From Paracoccaceae bacterium (GTDB lineage Bacteria > Pseudomonadota > Alphaproteobacteria > Rhodobacterales > Rhodobacteraceae), in assembly GCA_014762635.1 (NCBI GenBank), contig JABURR010000038.1, forward strand, positions 1-45,833: DNA of 45,833 nucleotides, given 5' to 3'. The notes beneath the pieces are model-generated. The model saw only the letters and a program-made list of their open reading frames with translations. It did not search any database and was not told where the DNA came from. A program made the translations under genes and the position numbers. Positions 34,832 through 45,833 of this stretch are shown piece after piece; positions within the stretch are counted from its first letter, which is position 1; every line of letters starts with the position of its first letter.

Positions 34832-34911
34832 GTGCTGCCCCCCTGTCTGATCGTCTTAGAGCAAACCTGAGGGGCCAAGGGCAAGCACAAGCTTGTCCAA
34901 ATCGACAGGTC

Positions 34912-35514
34912 TCAGACGAGAGTGACCCCCGCCTCTGTCATCCCGGCGCGGGCGGCGGCGAGCGAGCCGTCGAGGTCGATGGCGCGGCAGAGGTCTTCGC
35001 GGACGGTGACATCGAAGCCCAGCTTCGCGGCATCCACCGCCGAGAAATTCACGCAGAAATCCGTCGCCAGCCCGACCATGGTCAGGCGCGTGATCCCACG
35101 GCTGCGCAGGTAGCCCTCCAGCCCGGTGGGCGTGGCGTGGTCGTTCTCGAAGAAGGCCGAGTAGCTGTCGATCGCGCGGCGGAACCCCTTGCGGATGATG
35201 AGGTCGGCGCGGGTCGTTTCCAGCCCCGCGTGGAACGCCGCGCCGGGGCTTCCCTGAACGCAATGATCGGGCCAGAGGACCTGCGGGCCATAGTCCATCT
35301 CGATCATCTCGAACGGCCCCTTGCCGGGATGTTCCGATGCAAAGGACGAATGCCCCGCCGGGTGCCAGTCTTGGGTCAGGATGACGGCGGGGAACTCCTC
35401 CATAAGCGCGTTGATCCCCGGCACGATCTCGTCCCCGCCCGCCACCGCCAGCGCACCGCCGGGGCAGAAGTCGTTTTGCACATCGATCACGATCAGGGCT
35501 TCACTGGCGGACAT
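34912..35514 (-). CDS. pncA: Nicotinamidase
   Basis: PncA hydrolyses nicotinamide to nicotinate and ammonia. The 200-residue cysteine hydrolase has the triad Asp11 (VIDVQNDF), Lys109 (IRKGF) and Cys154 (ATDFCVN), and the metal ligands Asp49, His51 and His84 (TQDWHP, PDHC). GGAGGA precedes the ATG. pncA leads pncB; no repressor site was recognised upstream. It is divergent from trhO with 99 bp between the starts. Confidence 0.95.
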   Translation of the reverse strand: MSASEALIVIDVQNDFCPGGALAVAGGDEIVPGINALMEEFPAVILTQDWHPAGHSSFASEHPGKGPFEMIEMDYGPQVLWPDHCVQGSPGAAFHAGLETTRADLIIRKGFRRAIDSYSAFFENDHATPTGLEGYLRSRGITRLTMVGLATDFCVNFSAVDAAKLGFDVTVREDLCRAIDLDGSLAAARAGMTEAGVTLV

Positions 35515-35613
35515 GGGTTCCTCCGTTTTGTCTAACTGCGTAGTGGGCCGCGGGGGGCTCCGTCAACCGCCAAGCCCTTGCGCGGCATACGTGACCTGCC
35601 CTATAGGCCGCCC

Positions 35614-36522
35614 ATGCTGACCGTTGCCGCGCTTTATCATTTCACCCCGTTCGAAGATCCCGCCGCCCTGAAACCGGGGCTGGCGCGCGTGGCCTGCGAG
35701 AACGGGGTGAAAGGCTCGCTCCTGCTGGCGCGGGAGGGGATCAACGGCACCATCGCCGGAACGCGCGCGGGGATCGACGCGGTGCTGTCCCATATCCGGG
35801 CGCTGCCCGGCTGCGCCGACCTGGAGTGGAAGGAAAGCCCGGCAGCGGAAATGCCCTTCGGCCGGATGAAGGTGCGGCTCAAGCGCGAGATCGTCACCAT
35901 GGGCCAGCCCGATGTGGACCCGCGCGCGTCCGTGGGCCACTACGTGGACCCGGCGGAGTGGAACGCGCTGATCTCGGCACCGGACGTGGCGGTGATCGAC
36001 ACCCGCAACGATTACGAGGTTGCCATCGGCACATTCGACGGCGCGGTCGATCCCGGCACGCGGACTTTCCGCGACTTCCCCGCCTGGTGGGAGGAAAACA
36101 AGGCGCGGTTTCACAACAAGCGCATCGCCATGTTCTGCACCGGCGGCATCCGCTGCGAGAAGTCCACGAACTTCCTGATCGGCCAGGGTGTGGACGAGGT
36201 CTATCACCTCAAGGGCGGCATCCTGAAATACCTCGAAGAGGTGCCGCAGGATGACAGCCTCTGGCACGGGGAATGCTTCGTCTTCGATCAGCGCGTCTCG
36301 GTCGGGCACGGATTGAAGCAGGGGCCGCATAGCCTGTGCCATGCCTGCCGCCGCCCGCTGACGCCTGAGGACCTTGAGCGCCCCGAGTACGAAAAAGGCG
36401 TGCGCTGTCACCACTGCGCGGAGGAATATACCGAGGCCCAGCGCGAGCGGTTCCGCGAACGTCAGCGCCAGGTGGACCTGGCCCGTGCGCGGGGCGAAAG
36501 CCACCTCGGCCCCGAAGACTGA
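35614..36522 (+). CDS. trhO: tRNA uridine(34) hydroxylase TrhO (rhodanese family)
   Basis: TrhO (YceA) hydroxylates U34 of certain tRNAs on the way to 5-carboxymethoxy/methoxyuridine, using O2. The 302-residue protein has the N-terminal acylphosphatase-like domain ([12 protein letters not shown]), the rhodanese domain with catalytic Cys in [10 protein letters not shown], and a C-terminal zinc-type [16 protein letters not shown] region. The ATG at 35614 is the family start; a longer reading adds unconserved residues. Confidence 0.93.
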   Translation: MLTVAALYHFTPFEDPAALKPGLARVACENGVKGSLLLAREGINGTIAGTRAGIDAVLSHIRALPGCADLEWKESPAAEMPFGRMKVRLKREIVTMGQPDVDPRASVGHYVDPAEWNALISAPDVAVIDTRNDYEVAIGTFDGAVDPGTRTFRDFPAWWEENKARFHNKRIAMFCTGGIRCEKSTNFLIGQGVDEVYHLKGGILKYLEEVPQDDSLWHGECFVFDQRVSVGHGLKQGPHSLCHACRRPLTPEDLERPEYEKGVRCHHCAEEYTEAQRERFRERQRQVDLARARGESHLGPED

Positions 36523-36536
36523 GGCACAAAACGAAA

Positions 36537-36561
36537 AAGGCCGGGCGAAATGCCCGGCCTT
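36537..36561. terminator. Bidirectional terminator between trhO and gltB
   Basis: A perfect 10-bp stem (36537-36546 with 36552-36561), 5-nt loop, with A-rich sequence on one flank (ACGAAAA). It serves the leftward gltB transcript best (T run on the minus strand) and may also end trhO. Confidence 0.85.
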
Positions 36562-36579
36562 CGTCATCCTGTCAGCAGA

Positions 36580-41118
<4,539 letters not shown>

Positions 41119-41147
41119 GTCACTCTCTCCTTGGCGGTTTGCAGGCA

Positions 41148-41588
41148 TCAGTCGCCCTCCACGTGGGGGGCTTTCTCGACAACCTGCTGGCGGGTCAGAA
41201 CCTGCCGGTCAGTAGGTGTGTAGGAAAAGCTGTCGGGCTTGTGGTCGATGTAGATCTCATTGGTCATCCGAAACCCGTTCGGGTCGTCGAAAAGGCCGAG
41301 CGGAAGTTCCACCTCGTCCGACCAGGCGCCGTCCATGGTGAACTGGAAATAGAGGTTCGAGCCGCAGACCCGGCACCAGGCGCGCTTGGCCCAGCTCGTG
41401 CTCTGGAATTCGGCGATATTCTCGGTGCCGGTCCAGGTCACCTTGTCCTTCGGGACAGTCACCCCAAGCAGCGCCGATCCGGTCCAGCGGCGGCACATCT
41501 CGCAATGGCAGGCGCCGAAGGTGCCGGGCACCTCCGTGGCGGTGAAGCTCACCGCGCCGCACATGCATTGTCCCGTTTTCGCGCTCAT
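41148..41588 (-). CDS. GFA/CENP-V family zinc protein between gltD and gltB
   Basis: The 146-residue protein matches the GFA fold (PF04828): zinc-binding cysteines in GQCMCGAVSF, ACHCEMCRRWTG and CRVCGSNLYF. Some members were proposed to be glutathione-dependent formaldehyde-activating enzymes, though evidence for that is poor for most. It has no obvious link to glutamate synthesis except position: 122 bp after gltD and 29 bp before gltB, same strand. The start ATG at 41588 fits the family; a longer frame upstream runs through the repeat array and is rejected. Confidence 0.83.
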   Translation of the reverse strand: MSAKTGQCMCGAVSFTATEVPGTFGACHCEMCRRWTGSALLGVTVPKDKVTWTGTENIAEFQSTSWAKRAWCRVCGSNLYFQFTMDGAWSDEVELPLGLFDDPNGFRMTNEIYIDHKPDSFSYTPTDRQVLTRQQVVEKAPHVEGD

Positions 41589-41649
41589 CGCTGTTAACTG
41601 TCTCTCAAGCACTTTGGGCAGCAGACCTGCCCTTTCCATATTCTCGGTT

Positions 41650-41703
41650 GGGCGCAAAACCCGATGGAATTCCGACAAAAGTCCGATGGAATTCCGATTT
41701 CGG
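41650..41703 (-). repeat. 11-bp phased TCGGA-unit array downstream of gltD
   Basis: On the minus strand four 11-bp units start TCGGA or TCGGG (plus-strand TCCGA/CCCGA at 41660, 41671, 41682 and 41693). Units alternate TCGGAATTCCA and TCGGACTTTTG. The two GGAATTCC palindromes could pair as an 8-bp hairpin followed by a T run. The same unit family occurs between serC and serA. Confidence 0.75.
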
Positions 41704-41710
41704 ATTTCGC

Positions 41711-43144
41711 CTATTCTGCGGCCACCTGGGCCGACTGGCCGAGGTATTCCAGGATCGCATCGGCGGCCTCGCGGCCATCCCGGATCGCCCAGACGACGAG
41801 GCTCGCCCCGCGCACGATATCGCCCGCGGCATAGACGCCTTCGAGGCTCGTGGCATGGGTGCGGAAATCGGCCTTCACGGTGCCCCAGCGGGTCACTTCC
41901 AGCCCATCCACGCCCCAGAGCTTGGGCAGGTCCTCGGGCTCAAAACCCAGCGCCTTGATCACCAGGTCTGCCTCTTCCACGTAATCCGCGCCCTCGATCA
42001 CTTCTGGGGATTGGCGGCCAGTGGCATCGGGATCGCCCAGGCGCATCTTCTGCACCATCACGCCTTCGACCTTGTCACCGGTGAAGCCCTTCGGGGCCGA
42101 GAGCCAGACGAATTCGACGCCTTCTTCCTCGGCGTTCTGAACTTCGCGCTGCGAGCCGGGCATGTTCGCCTTGTCGCGGCGGTAGAGGCATTTCACGCTG
42201 GTCGCGCCCTGACGGATCGCGGTGCGGACGCAGTCCATCGCGGTATCGCCGCCGCCGATCACCACCACGCGCTTGCCTTCGGCGTCCAACTCACCGGATT
42301 CGAATTCCGGTACGCGATCGCCGAAACTCTTGCGGTTCGACGCGGTAAGATAATCGATCGCGCGCACGATGCCTGTCGCCCCTACGCCCGGCGCTTCGAG
42401 GTCGCGGGTCTTGTAGACGCCGGTGGCAATCAGCACCGCGTCATGCTTGGCGCGCAGGTCTTCGAAGGTGATGTGCTCGCCCACATTGCAGTCGAGGACG
42501 AACTTGACGCCGCCCTTCTCAAGCTGCTCGACACGGCGCATCACCACGTCTTTTTCCAGCTTGAAGCCGGGGATGCCGTAGGTCAGCAAGCCGCCCGCGC
42601 GGTCGTAGCGATCATAGACGGTGACCTGCACGCCTTGGCGGCGCAGCACGTCCGCAGCAGCCAGACCGCCGGGGCCGGCGCCGATGATCGCCACGCTTTC
42701 GCTGCGCTCGGTGGTGGGAGAGATGGGCTGGACCCAGCCGTTTTCCCAGGCGGTGTCGGTGATGTATTTCTCGACCGAGCCGATGGTCACGGTGCCGTGG
42801 CCCGACTGCTCGATCACGCAGTTGCCTTCGCACAGGCGATCCTGCGGGCAGATGCGGCCGCAGATCTCGGGGAAGGTGTTGGTGGCCTGGCTGATCTCAT
42901 AGGCTTCCTGCAGCCGCCCAGTGGCGGTCAGGCGCAGCCAGTCGGGGATGTTGTTGTGCAGCGGGCAATGGGACTGGCAATAGGGCACACCGCATTGCGA
43001 GCAGCGGCTGGCTTGCTCTGTGGCCTTCGCATCGGCATATTCCGCGTAGATTTCGTCGAAATCCCGCTTGCGCTGGTCAGCCGAGCGTTTCTCGGGCATG
43101 TCCCGGTCCACTGTCACAAACTGGAGCATCCGCTCTTTCGCCAT
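41711..43144 (-). CDS. gltD: Glutamate synthase (NADPH) small subunit
   Basis: GltD oxidises NADPH and passes electrons to GltB. The 477-residue protein has N-terminal 4Fe-4S cysteines (CSQCGVPYCQSHCPLHN), the FAD GXGXXG in IIGAGPGGLAAADVL, and a second Rossmann loop VIGGGDTAMDC. The ATG at 43144 has a GGGAGA SD. It is first in the leftward operon; the 223 bp upstream is AT-rich and shared with uppP. Confidence 0.96.
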   Translation of the reverse strand: MAKERMLQFVTVDRDMPEKRSADQRKRDFDEIYAEYADAKATEQASRCSQCGVPYCQSHCPLHNNIPDWLRLTATGRLQEAYEISQATNTFPEICGRICPQDRLCEGNCVIEQSGHGTVTIGSVEKYITDTAWENGWVQPISPTTERSESVAIIGAGPGGLAAADVLRRQGVQVTVYDRYDRAGGLLTYGIPGFKLEKDVVMRRVEQLEKGGVKFVLDCNVGEHITFEDLRAKHDAVLIATGVYKTRDLEAPGVGATGIVRAIDYLTASNRKSFGDRVPEFESGELDAEGKRVVVIGGGDTAMDCVRTAIRQGATSVKCLYRRDKANMPGSQREVQNAEEEGVEFVWLSAPKGFTGDKVEGVMVQKMRLGDPDATGRQSPEVIEGADYVEEADLVIKALGFEPEDLPKLWGVDGLEVTRWGTVKADFRTHATSLEGVYAAGDIVRGASLVVWAIRDGREAADAILEYLGQSAQVAAE

Positions 43145-43244
43145 GGCGCTGCATCTCCCAATAATCACAAGAGTGCGCCTATTTACGGCCAGTCACGGAA
43201 AATGAAAAGGCAGACATGCTGACCTATATTTCTGTTTTATGGTG

Positions 43245-43255
43245 CCGCAGTGCGG
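43245..43255. promoter_or_regulatory. Inverted repeat upstream of gltD
   Basis: CCGCA-G-TGCGG, a perfect 5-bp inverted repeat with 1-bp spacer, 101 bp upstream of gltD and 113 bp upstream of uppP in an AT-rich stretch. It could be a regulator site; its identity is unknown. Confidence 0.35.
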
Positions 43256-43310
43256 AAATTTCTGACCGAACTGTAAAATTAAAGTCAGTACTTGTTACCC
43301 TTCTTCGGAA

Positions 43311-43324
43311 TTATATAGATATAA
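43311..43324. promoter_or_regulatory. AT-rich palindrome upstream of uppP
   Basis: TTATAT-AG-ATATAA, a perfect 6-bp inverted repeat centred 50 bp before uppP, probably including its -10 region (TATAGAT-like). A single TCGGAATTAT unit, like those in the phased arrays, lies just before it at 43304-43313. Confidence 0.4.
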
Positions 43325-43367
43325 CAGTTGATTACGCACCACCCATTACATCTAGGCCAATCTGCCT

Positions 43368-44180
43368 ATGACGCTGTTTCATCTCCTTCTCGTGGCGGCC
43401 TTGCAGGGACTGACCGAGTTTTTGCCCGTTTCTTCATCGGCGCACCTGATTCTCTTGCCGAATCTCACGGGGCTCGAGGACCAGGGGCAGGTCATCGACG
43501 TGGCGGTTCACGTCGGCACCCTGGGGGCGGTGATCCTCTACTTCTGGACGGATGTGCGCCGGGCGCTGCGCGGTCTGCCGAAACTGCTACGTGGAGATGT
43601 GAAGGATCCGGATGCCTGGCTGGCCTTCTGCCTCGGGATCGCGACGGTACCGGTGGTTCTGTTCGGGCTGGCGCTGAAACTCACCGGGCTCGACGACGCG
43701 ATGCGGTCGGTTACGGTGATCGGTTTCGCGATGCTGGGGTTCGGTGTCGTGCTCTACTGGACTGACCAGCGCGGCGGGCACGAGAAACGCACGGAGGGCT
43801 GGAGCCTGCGCGACGCGATAACGATGGGCCTCTGGCAGGCGGTGGCGCTGATCCCCGGAACCTCGCGCTCTGGCATCGTGATCTCAGCAGCGCGCCACTT
43901 GGGCTATGCGCGCGAGGATGCGGCGCGACTGGCGATGCTCATGTCGATCCCGACAATCCTCGCCTCGGGCGTTCTCCTCGGGGCCGAAGTGGCTGCCACC
44001 GCTGATCTTGCCGCCGCGCGCGATGGAGCGATTGCCGCCGCCTTCGCCTTCGTGGCCGCGCTGTTCGCGCTCAGCCTGATGATGCGGCTGCTGCGCTCGG
44101 TCAGCTTCACGCCCTACGTGATCTACCGGGTGATCCTGGGGGCCGTGCTGATCTGGCTTGGCCTGACCGGCGCGGTCTAG
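43368..44180 (+). CDS. uppP: Undecaprenyl-diphosphatase
   Basis: UppP (BacA) dephosphorylates undecaprenyl pyrophosphate to recycle the lipid carrier of peptidoglycan and other wall polymers. The 270-residue polytopic membrane protein has the E-rich/PGTSRSG catalytic motifs: [13 protein letters not shown] near the N-terminus and [16 protein letters not shown] centrally, with about eight hydrophobic segments. Its stop overlaps the convergent downstream gene by 4 bp. Confidence 0.95.
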   Translation: MTLFHLLLVAALQGLTEFLPVSSSAHLILLPNLTGLEDQGQVIDVAVHVGTLGAVILYFWTDVRRALRGLPKLLRGDVKDPDAWLAFCLGIATVPVVLFGLALKLTGLDDAMRSVTVIGFAMLGFGVVLYWTDQRGGHEKRTEGWSLRDAITMGLWQAVALIPGTSRSGIVISAARHLGYAREDAARLAMLMSIPTILASGVLLGAEVAATADLAAARDGAIAAAFAFVAALFALSLMMRLLRSVSFTPYVIYRVILGAVLIWLGLTGAV

Positions 44181-45157
44181 CCGCGCAGGTTCTTCGCCGA
44201 GGCCTTGATCGCCGCATATTGCCCAGAAGGCCGGAACCGCCAGAGGTAGTCGGGCAGAACCGCCGAGATCGCGGTCGGCGTCATCCCGAGGTCATCAAAT
44301 GTCATGGTGCTGCCGCTGACCACGTTGTCCTGCCGAAGGGAAATCACCTGGTCTGGCGTGATCGGAGGCTTCACGAGCCCGGCAGTCATCGTCTGGATGA
44401 ACCAGAAAATATTGGCCATGGCCGTCGCCTTCCAGAACGGCATGTTGACCACCATCCGCCGACGCCCGATCACCCCAAGCATCTGCTGCATGAGCGCGCG
44501 GAAGGTCTTCACGTCCGGTCCACCGAGTTCGTAGATGCCCGGTGCTGCCTCGCCCAGGAGCCCCTTGACCGCCGCCCTGGCCACGTCGTCGACATAGACA
44601 GGCTGGAACCGGGTCTCCGCGCCCACGACAGGAAGGATCGGACCGAAACGGGCCATCGAGGCAAAACGGTTGAAGAACTGGTCCTCGGGACCAAAGACAA
44701 CCGAGGGCCGCAGGATCATCGCGCCAGGCATATGCGCCAGCACTGCGGCCTCGCCCCGGCCCTTGCTGCGGGCATATTCGCTCGCGCCATTCACATCGGC
44801 ACCGATGGCCGAGATGTGGACCATGTTCGACACACCTTCTTCGGCGGCGATCCGGGCAATCCGCTCCGCGCCCCTGTCCTGGACGGCGTCGAAATTGTTC
44901 GCCCCGGCGGCATCGAAGGTCCCCACGCAATTCACCACCGCTTCGGCGCCGCGCATGACCTCGCGCACCGAGGCATCGTCGCGGATGTTGCAGAAGATCG
45001 GCTCCACCTGGCCGACGGCGCCGTACGGGCGGACGAAAAGCGCCTCGTTCGGGCGCCGACAAGCGACACGAACGCGCCATCCCTCGCGTGCCATGTGCCA
45101 AGCGATGTAACGTCCGACAAAGCCCGAGCCGCCGTAAATTGTGACGAGTTTCGACAT
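44177..45157 (-). CDS. NDUFA9-like NAD(P)H-binding protein (atypical short-chain reductase)
   Basis: The 326-residue protein has an N-terminal Rossmann loop [14 protein letters not shown], an alternate active-site region ([25 protein letters not shown]) and a [13 protein letters not shown] segment. It resembles the NDUFA9/39-kDa complex I accessory subunit group widespread in alphaproteobacteria, some members of which affect quinone or complex I assembly. Function here is not shown by context. Confidence 0.85.
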   Translation of the reverse strand: MSKLVTIYGGSGFVGRYIAWHMAREGWRVRVACRRPNEALFVRPYGAVGQVEPIFCNIRDDASVREVMRGAEAVVNCVGTFDAAGANNFDAVQDRGAERIARIAAEEGVSNMVHISAIGADVNGASEYARSKGRGEAAVLAHMPGAMILRPSVVFGPEDQFFNRFASMARFGPILPVVGAETRFQPVYVDDVARAAVKGLLGEAAPGIYELGGPDVKTFRALMQQMLGVIGRRRMVVNMPFWKATAMANIFWFIQTMTAGLVKPPITPDQVISLRQDNVVSGSTMTFDDLGMTPTAISAVLPDYLWRFRPSGQYAAIKASAKNLRG

Positions 45158-45251
45158 TGGCTTCTCCGCTGTTCGTTTGGCTTTGAATACAGGTCCGAAG
45201 CGTTCTGAACAAGGCCGCAGGGCCGTAGCGAAATTTCCCTCTGCGGGGCCG

Positions 45252-45278
45252 TTGACACCATCGATCGGTGCCTATAAA
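45252..45278 (+). promoter_or_regulatory. Promoter of tRNA-Leu
   Basis: TTGACA (45252-45257) and TATAAA (45273-45278), 15-bp spacing, ends 19 bp before the tRNA. This is the clearest consensus pair in the window. Confidence 0.75.
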
Positions 45279-45297
45279 TGCCGGTCTCACGACACCT

Positions 45298-45384
45298 GCC
45301 CAGGTGGCGGAATTGGTAGACGCGCTAGCTTCAGGTGCTAGTGTCCGTATGGACGTGGAGGTTCGAGTCCTCTCCTGGGCACCA
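45298..45384 (+). tRNA. tRNA-Leu (anticodon CAG)
   Basis: An 87-nt class II tRNA: acceptor GCCCAGG pairs with CCTGGGC, anticodon stem CTAGC/GCTAG, loop TTCAGGT with anticodon CAG at 45332-45334, a long variable arm, T arm GGTTCGAGTCC, and an encoded ACCA end at 45381-45384. It reads CUG codons, common in this GC-rich genome. It is followed by a truncated integrase gene, as expected for an integration target. Confidence 0.95.
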
Positions 45385-45447
45385 TTCCCTACAGATAACC
45401 TCCTGTTTCCCTTCAGTTTTCGCTACTAAGAGCTGCGGGCGTAGACC

Positions 45448-45618
45448 ATGCTGGAGACCAAATCTGCCCCGTTTACATTTGTGAAACAGGGTATCTTCTA
45501 CTTCTCGCGGCGGGTCCCGAGTGACCTGTCCCACCGCTACAATGCAAGCCGGATCATGTATTCGCTTCGCACGAGGTCGGCTGCTGTAGCCGCATCGAGA
45601 GCGCGAGAGCATCGGTGA
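45448..45618 (+). pseudogene. Truncated tyrosine recombinase (DUF6538-type N-terminus)
   Basis: This 56-residue frame begins MLETKSAPFTFVKQGIFYF and continues FSRRVPSDLSHRYNASRIM and YSLRTRSAAVAASRARE, the beta-hairpin opening of phage-type integrases (DUF6538), then stops. The core-binding and catalytic domains (R-H-R-Y) are missing. It starts 63 bp after tRNA-Leu in the direction typical of integrases next to their attachment site. It is best read as a remnant of an integrated element. Confidence 0.72.
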
Positions 45619-45751
45619 CGGCCACTGTTGTCCCGTCGGCCTTGAAAAACACCGTCCAAAGGTAGGGTTCAGCGCTACCCCATCCGTCGCCTTCATCGTG
45701 GCACTTGATGCGGTCTAGGTCCAAGTTCAATTGAAGAATATCGCGAGCCAT
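45554..45751 (-). pseudogene. Truncated gene of unknown family, head-on against the integrase remnant
   Basis: A 65-residue frame starts MARDILQLNLDLDRIKCHDE with an excellent SD (GGAGGA, 4 nt away). The stretch WGSAEPYLWTVFFKADGTT recalls a longer uncharacterised bacterial family; the last ~20 residues (after about 45620) look like antisense of the integrase frame. So its 3' part seems lost at the same junction. Function unknown. Confidence 0.55.
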
Positions 45752-45833
45752 GTCTTCCTCCTAGAAATTTGGAGGCGGTGACCTGCTCCCCTTAGAGTCC
45801 GCGTTTATGAGTTAGCTCTGTTCAGGGTTTGGT

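Noticed and set aside
42292-42310. GGATTCGAATTCCGG inside gltD as another copy of the phased repeat
   Set aside because: It is a single chance match in coding sequence without the 11-bp unit register.
41648-43222. A 524-codon plus-strand frame over gltD
   Set aside because: Antisense shadow of gltD with low-complexity composition and no start signal.
45385-45833. Repeat of the tRNA-Leu 3' end as attachment site
   Set aside because: No second copy of the T-arm/acceptor sequence is seen before the window ends, so an att pair cannot be claimed.

Overview
The window is high-G+C, tightly packed bacterial chromosome. Gene content and order fit an alphaproteobacterium of the Rhodobacteraceae/Roseobacter group: serB divergent from serC-serA with a structured serC leader, an IalB-like secreted protein, a Rhizobium-type asparaginase, matAB with a divergent GntR regulator, a UMF1-type transporter, an NDUFA9-like reductase, and a DUF2783/flavin hydroxylase pair beside homogentisate dioxygenase. 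Assignment to that group is inference from gene families; no rRNA gene is present.

Layout. 1-4.9 kb: the 5' part of dapD, a LOG-family nucleotide hydrolase, then a leftward operon rlmN - amidoligase - class I glutamine amidotransferase, and an IalB-like periplasmic protein. 5-10 kb: asparaginase and serine biosynthesis (serB leftward; serC and serA rightward). 10-15 kb: an orphan ATP-grasp enzyme, then malonate use (matA-matB leftward, matR-like regulator rightward, with a FadR-type palindrome between them). 15-23 kb: an aromatic catabolic block read leftward from hmgA (dioxygenase, two metallo-beta-lactamase-fold proteins, an FAH-family hydrolase, a 31-residue lipoprotein, a flavin hydroxylase and DUF2783), with a divergent MarR regulator and a thiolase. 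23-30 kb: yaaA, recQ, yggT, a hotdog thioesterase, and an overlapping trio (MFS transporter, murein endopeptidase MepA, esterase-like beta-propeller protein). 30.2-30.5 kb: a stand-alone mini transcription unit with a very short ORF. 30.5-33.5 kb: arfB, then two tandem APH-fold kinases in the least GC-rich part of the window. 33.5-36.5 kb: NAD salvage (pncA, pncB) and trhO. 36.5-43.1 kb: glutamate synthase read as gltD - GFA-family gene - gltB. 43.4-45.8 kb: uppP, an NDUFA9-like protein, tRNA-Leu(CAG), and behind the tRNA two truncated genes that abut end to end, one of them an integrase start.

How the genes work together. serA/serC/serB make serine; gltBD supplies the glutamate that SerC uses as amino donor. 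matA/matB interconvert malonate, malonyl-CoA and acetyl-CoA. The hmgA block opens homogentisate towards fumarate and acetoacetate, and the adjacent thiolase could take acetoacetyl-CoA to acetyl-CoA. pncA and pncB form the nicotinamide-to-nicotinate-mononucleotide salvage route.

Most worth a second look: (1) the amidoligase/amidotransferase pair tied to rlmN; (2) helically phased 11-bp TCGGA-unit arrays between serC and serA and again between gltD and its downstream gene; (3) the 18-codon ORF/structured RNA unit at 30.23-30.45 kb; (4) the tandem kinases, one with its catalytic-loop Asn replaced by Cys; (5) the collapsed integration site at tRNA-Leu. No CRISPR array, intact insertion sequence, prophage or rRNA operon was seen.
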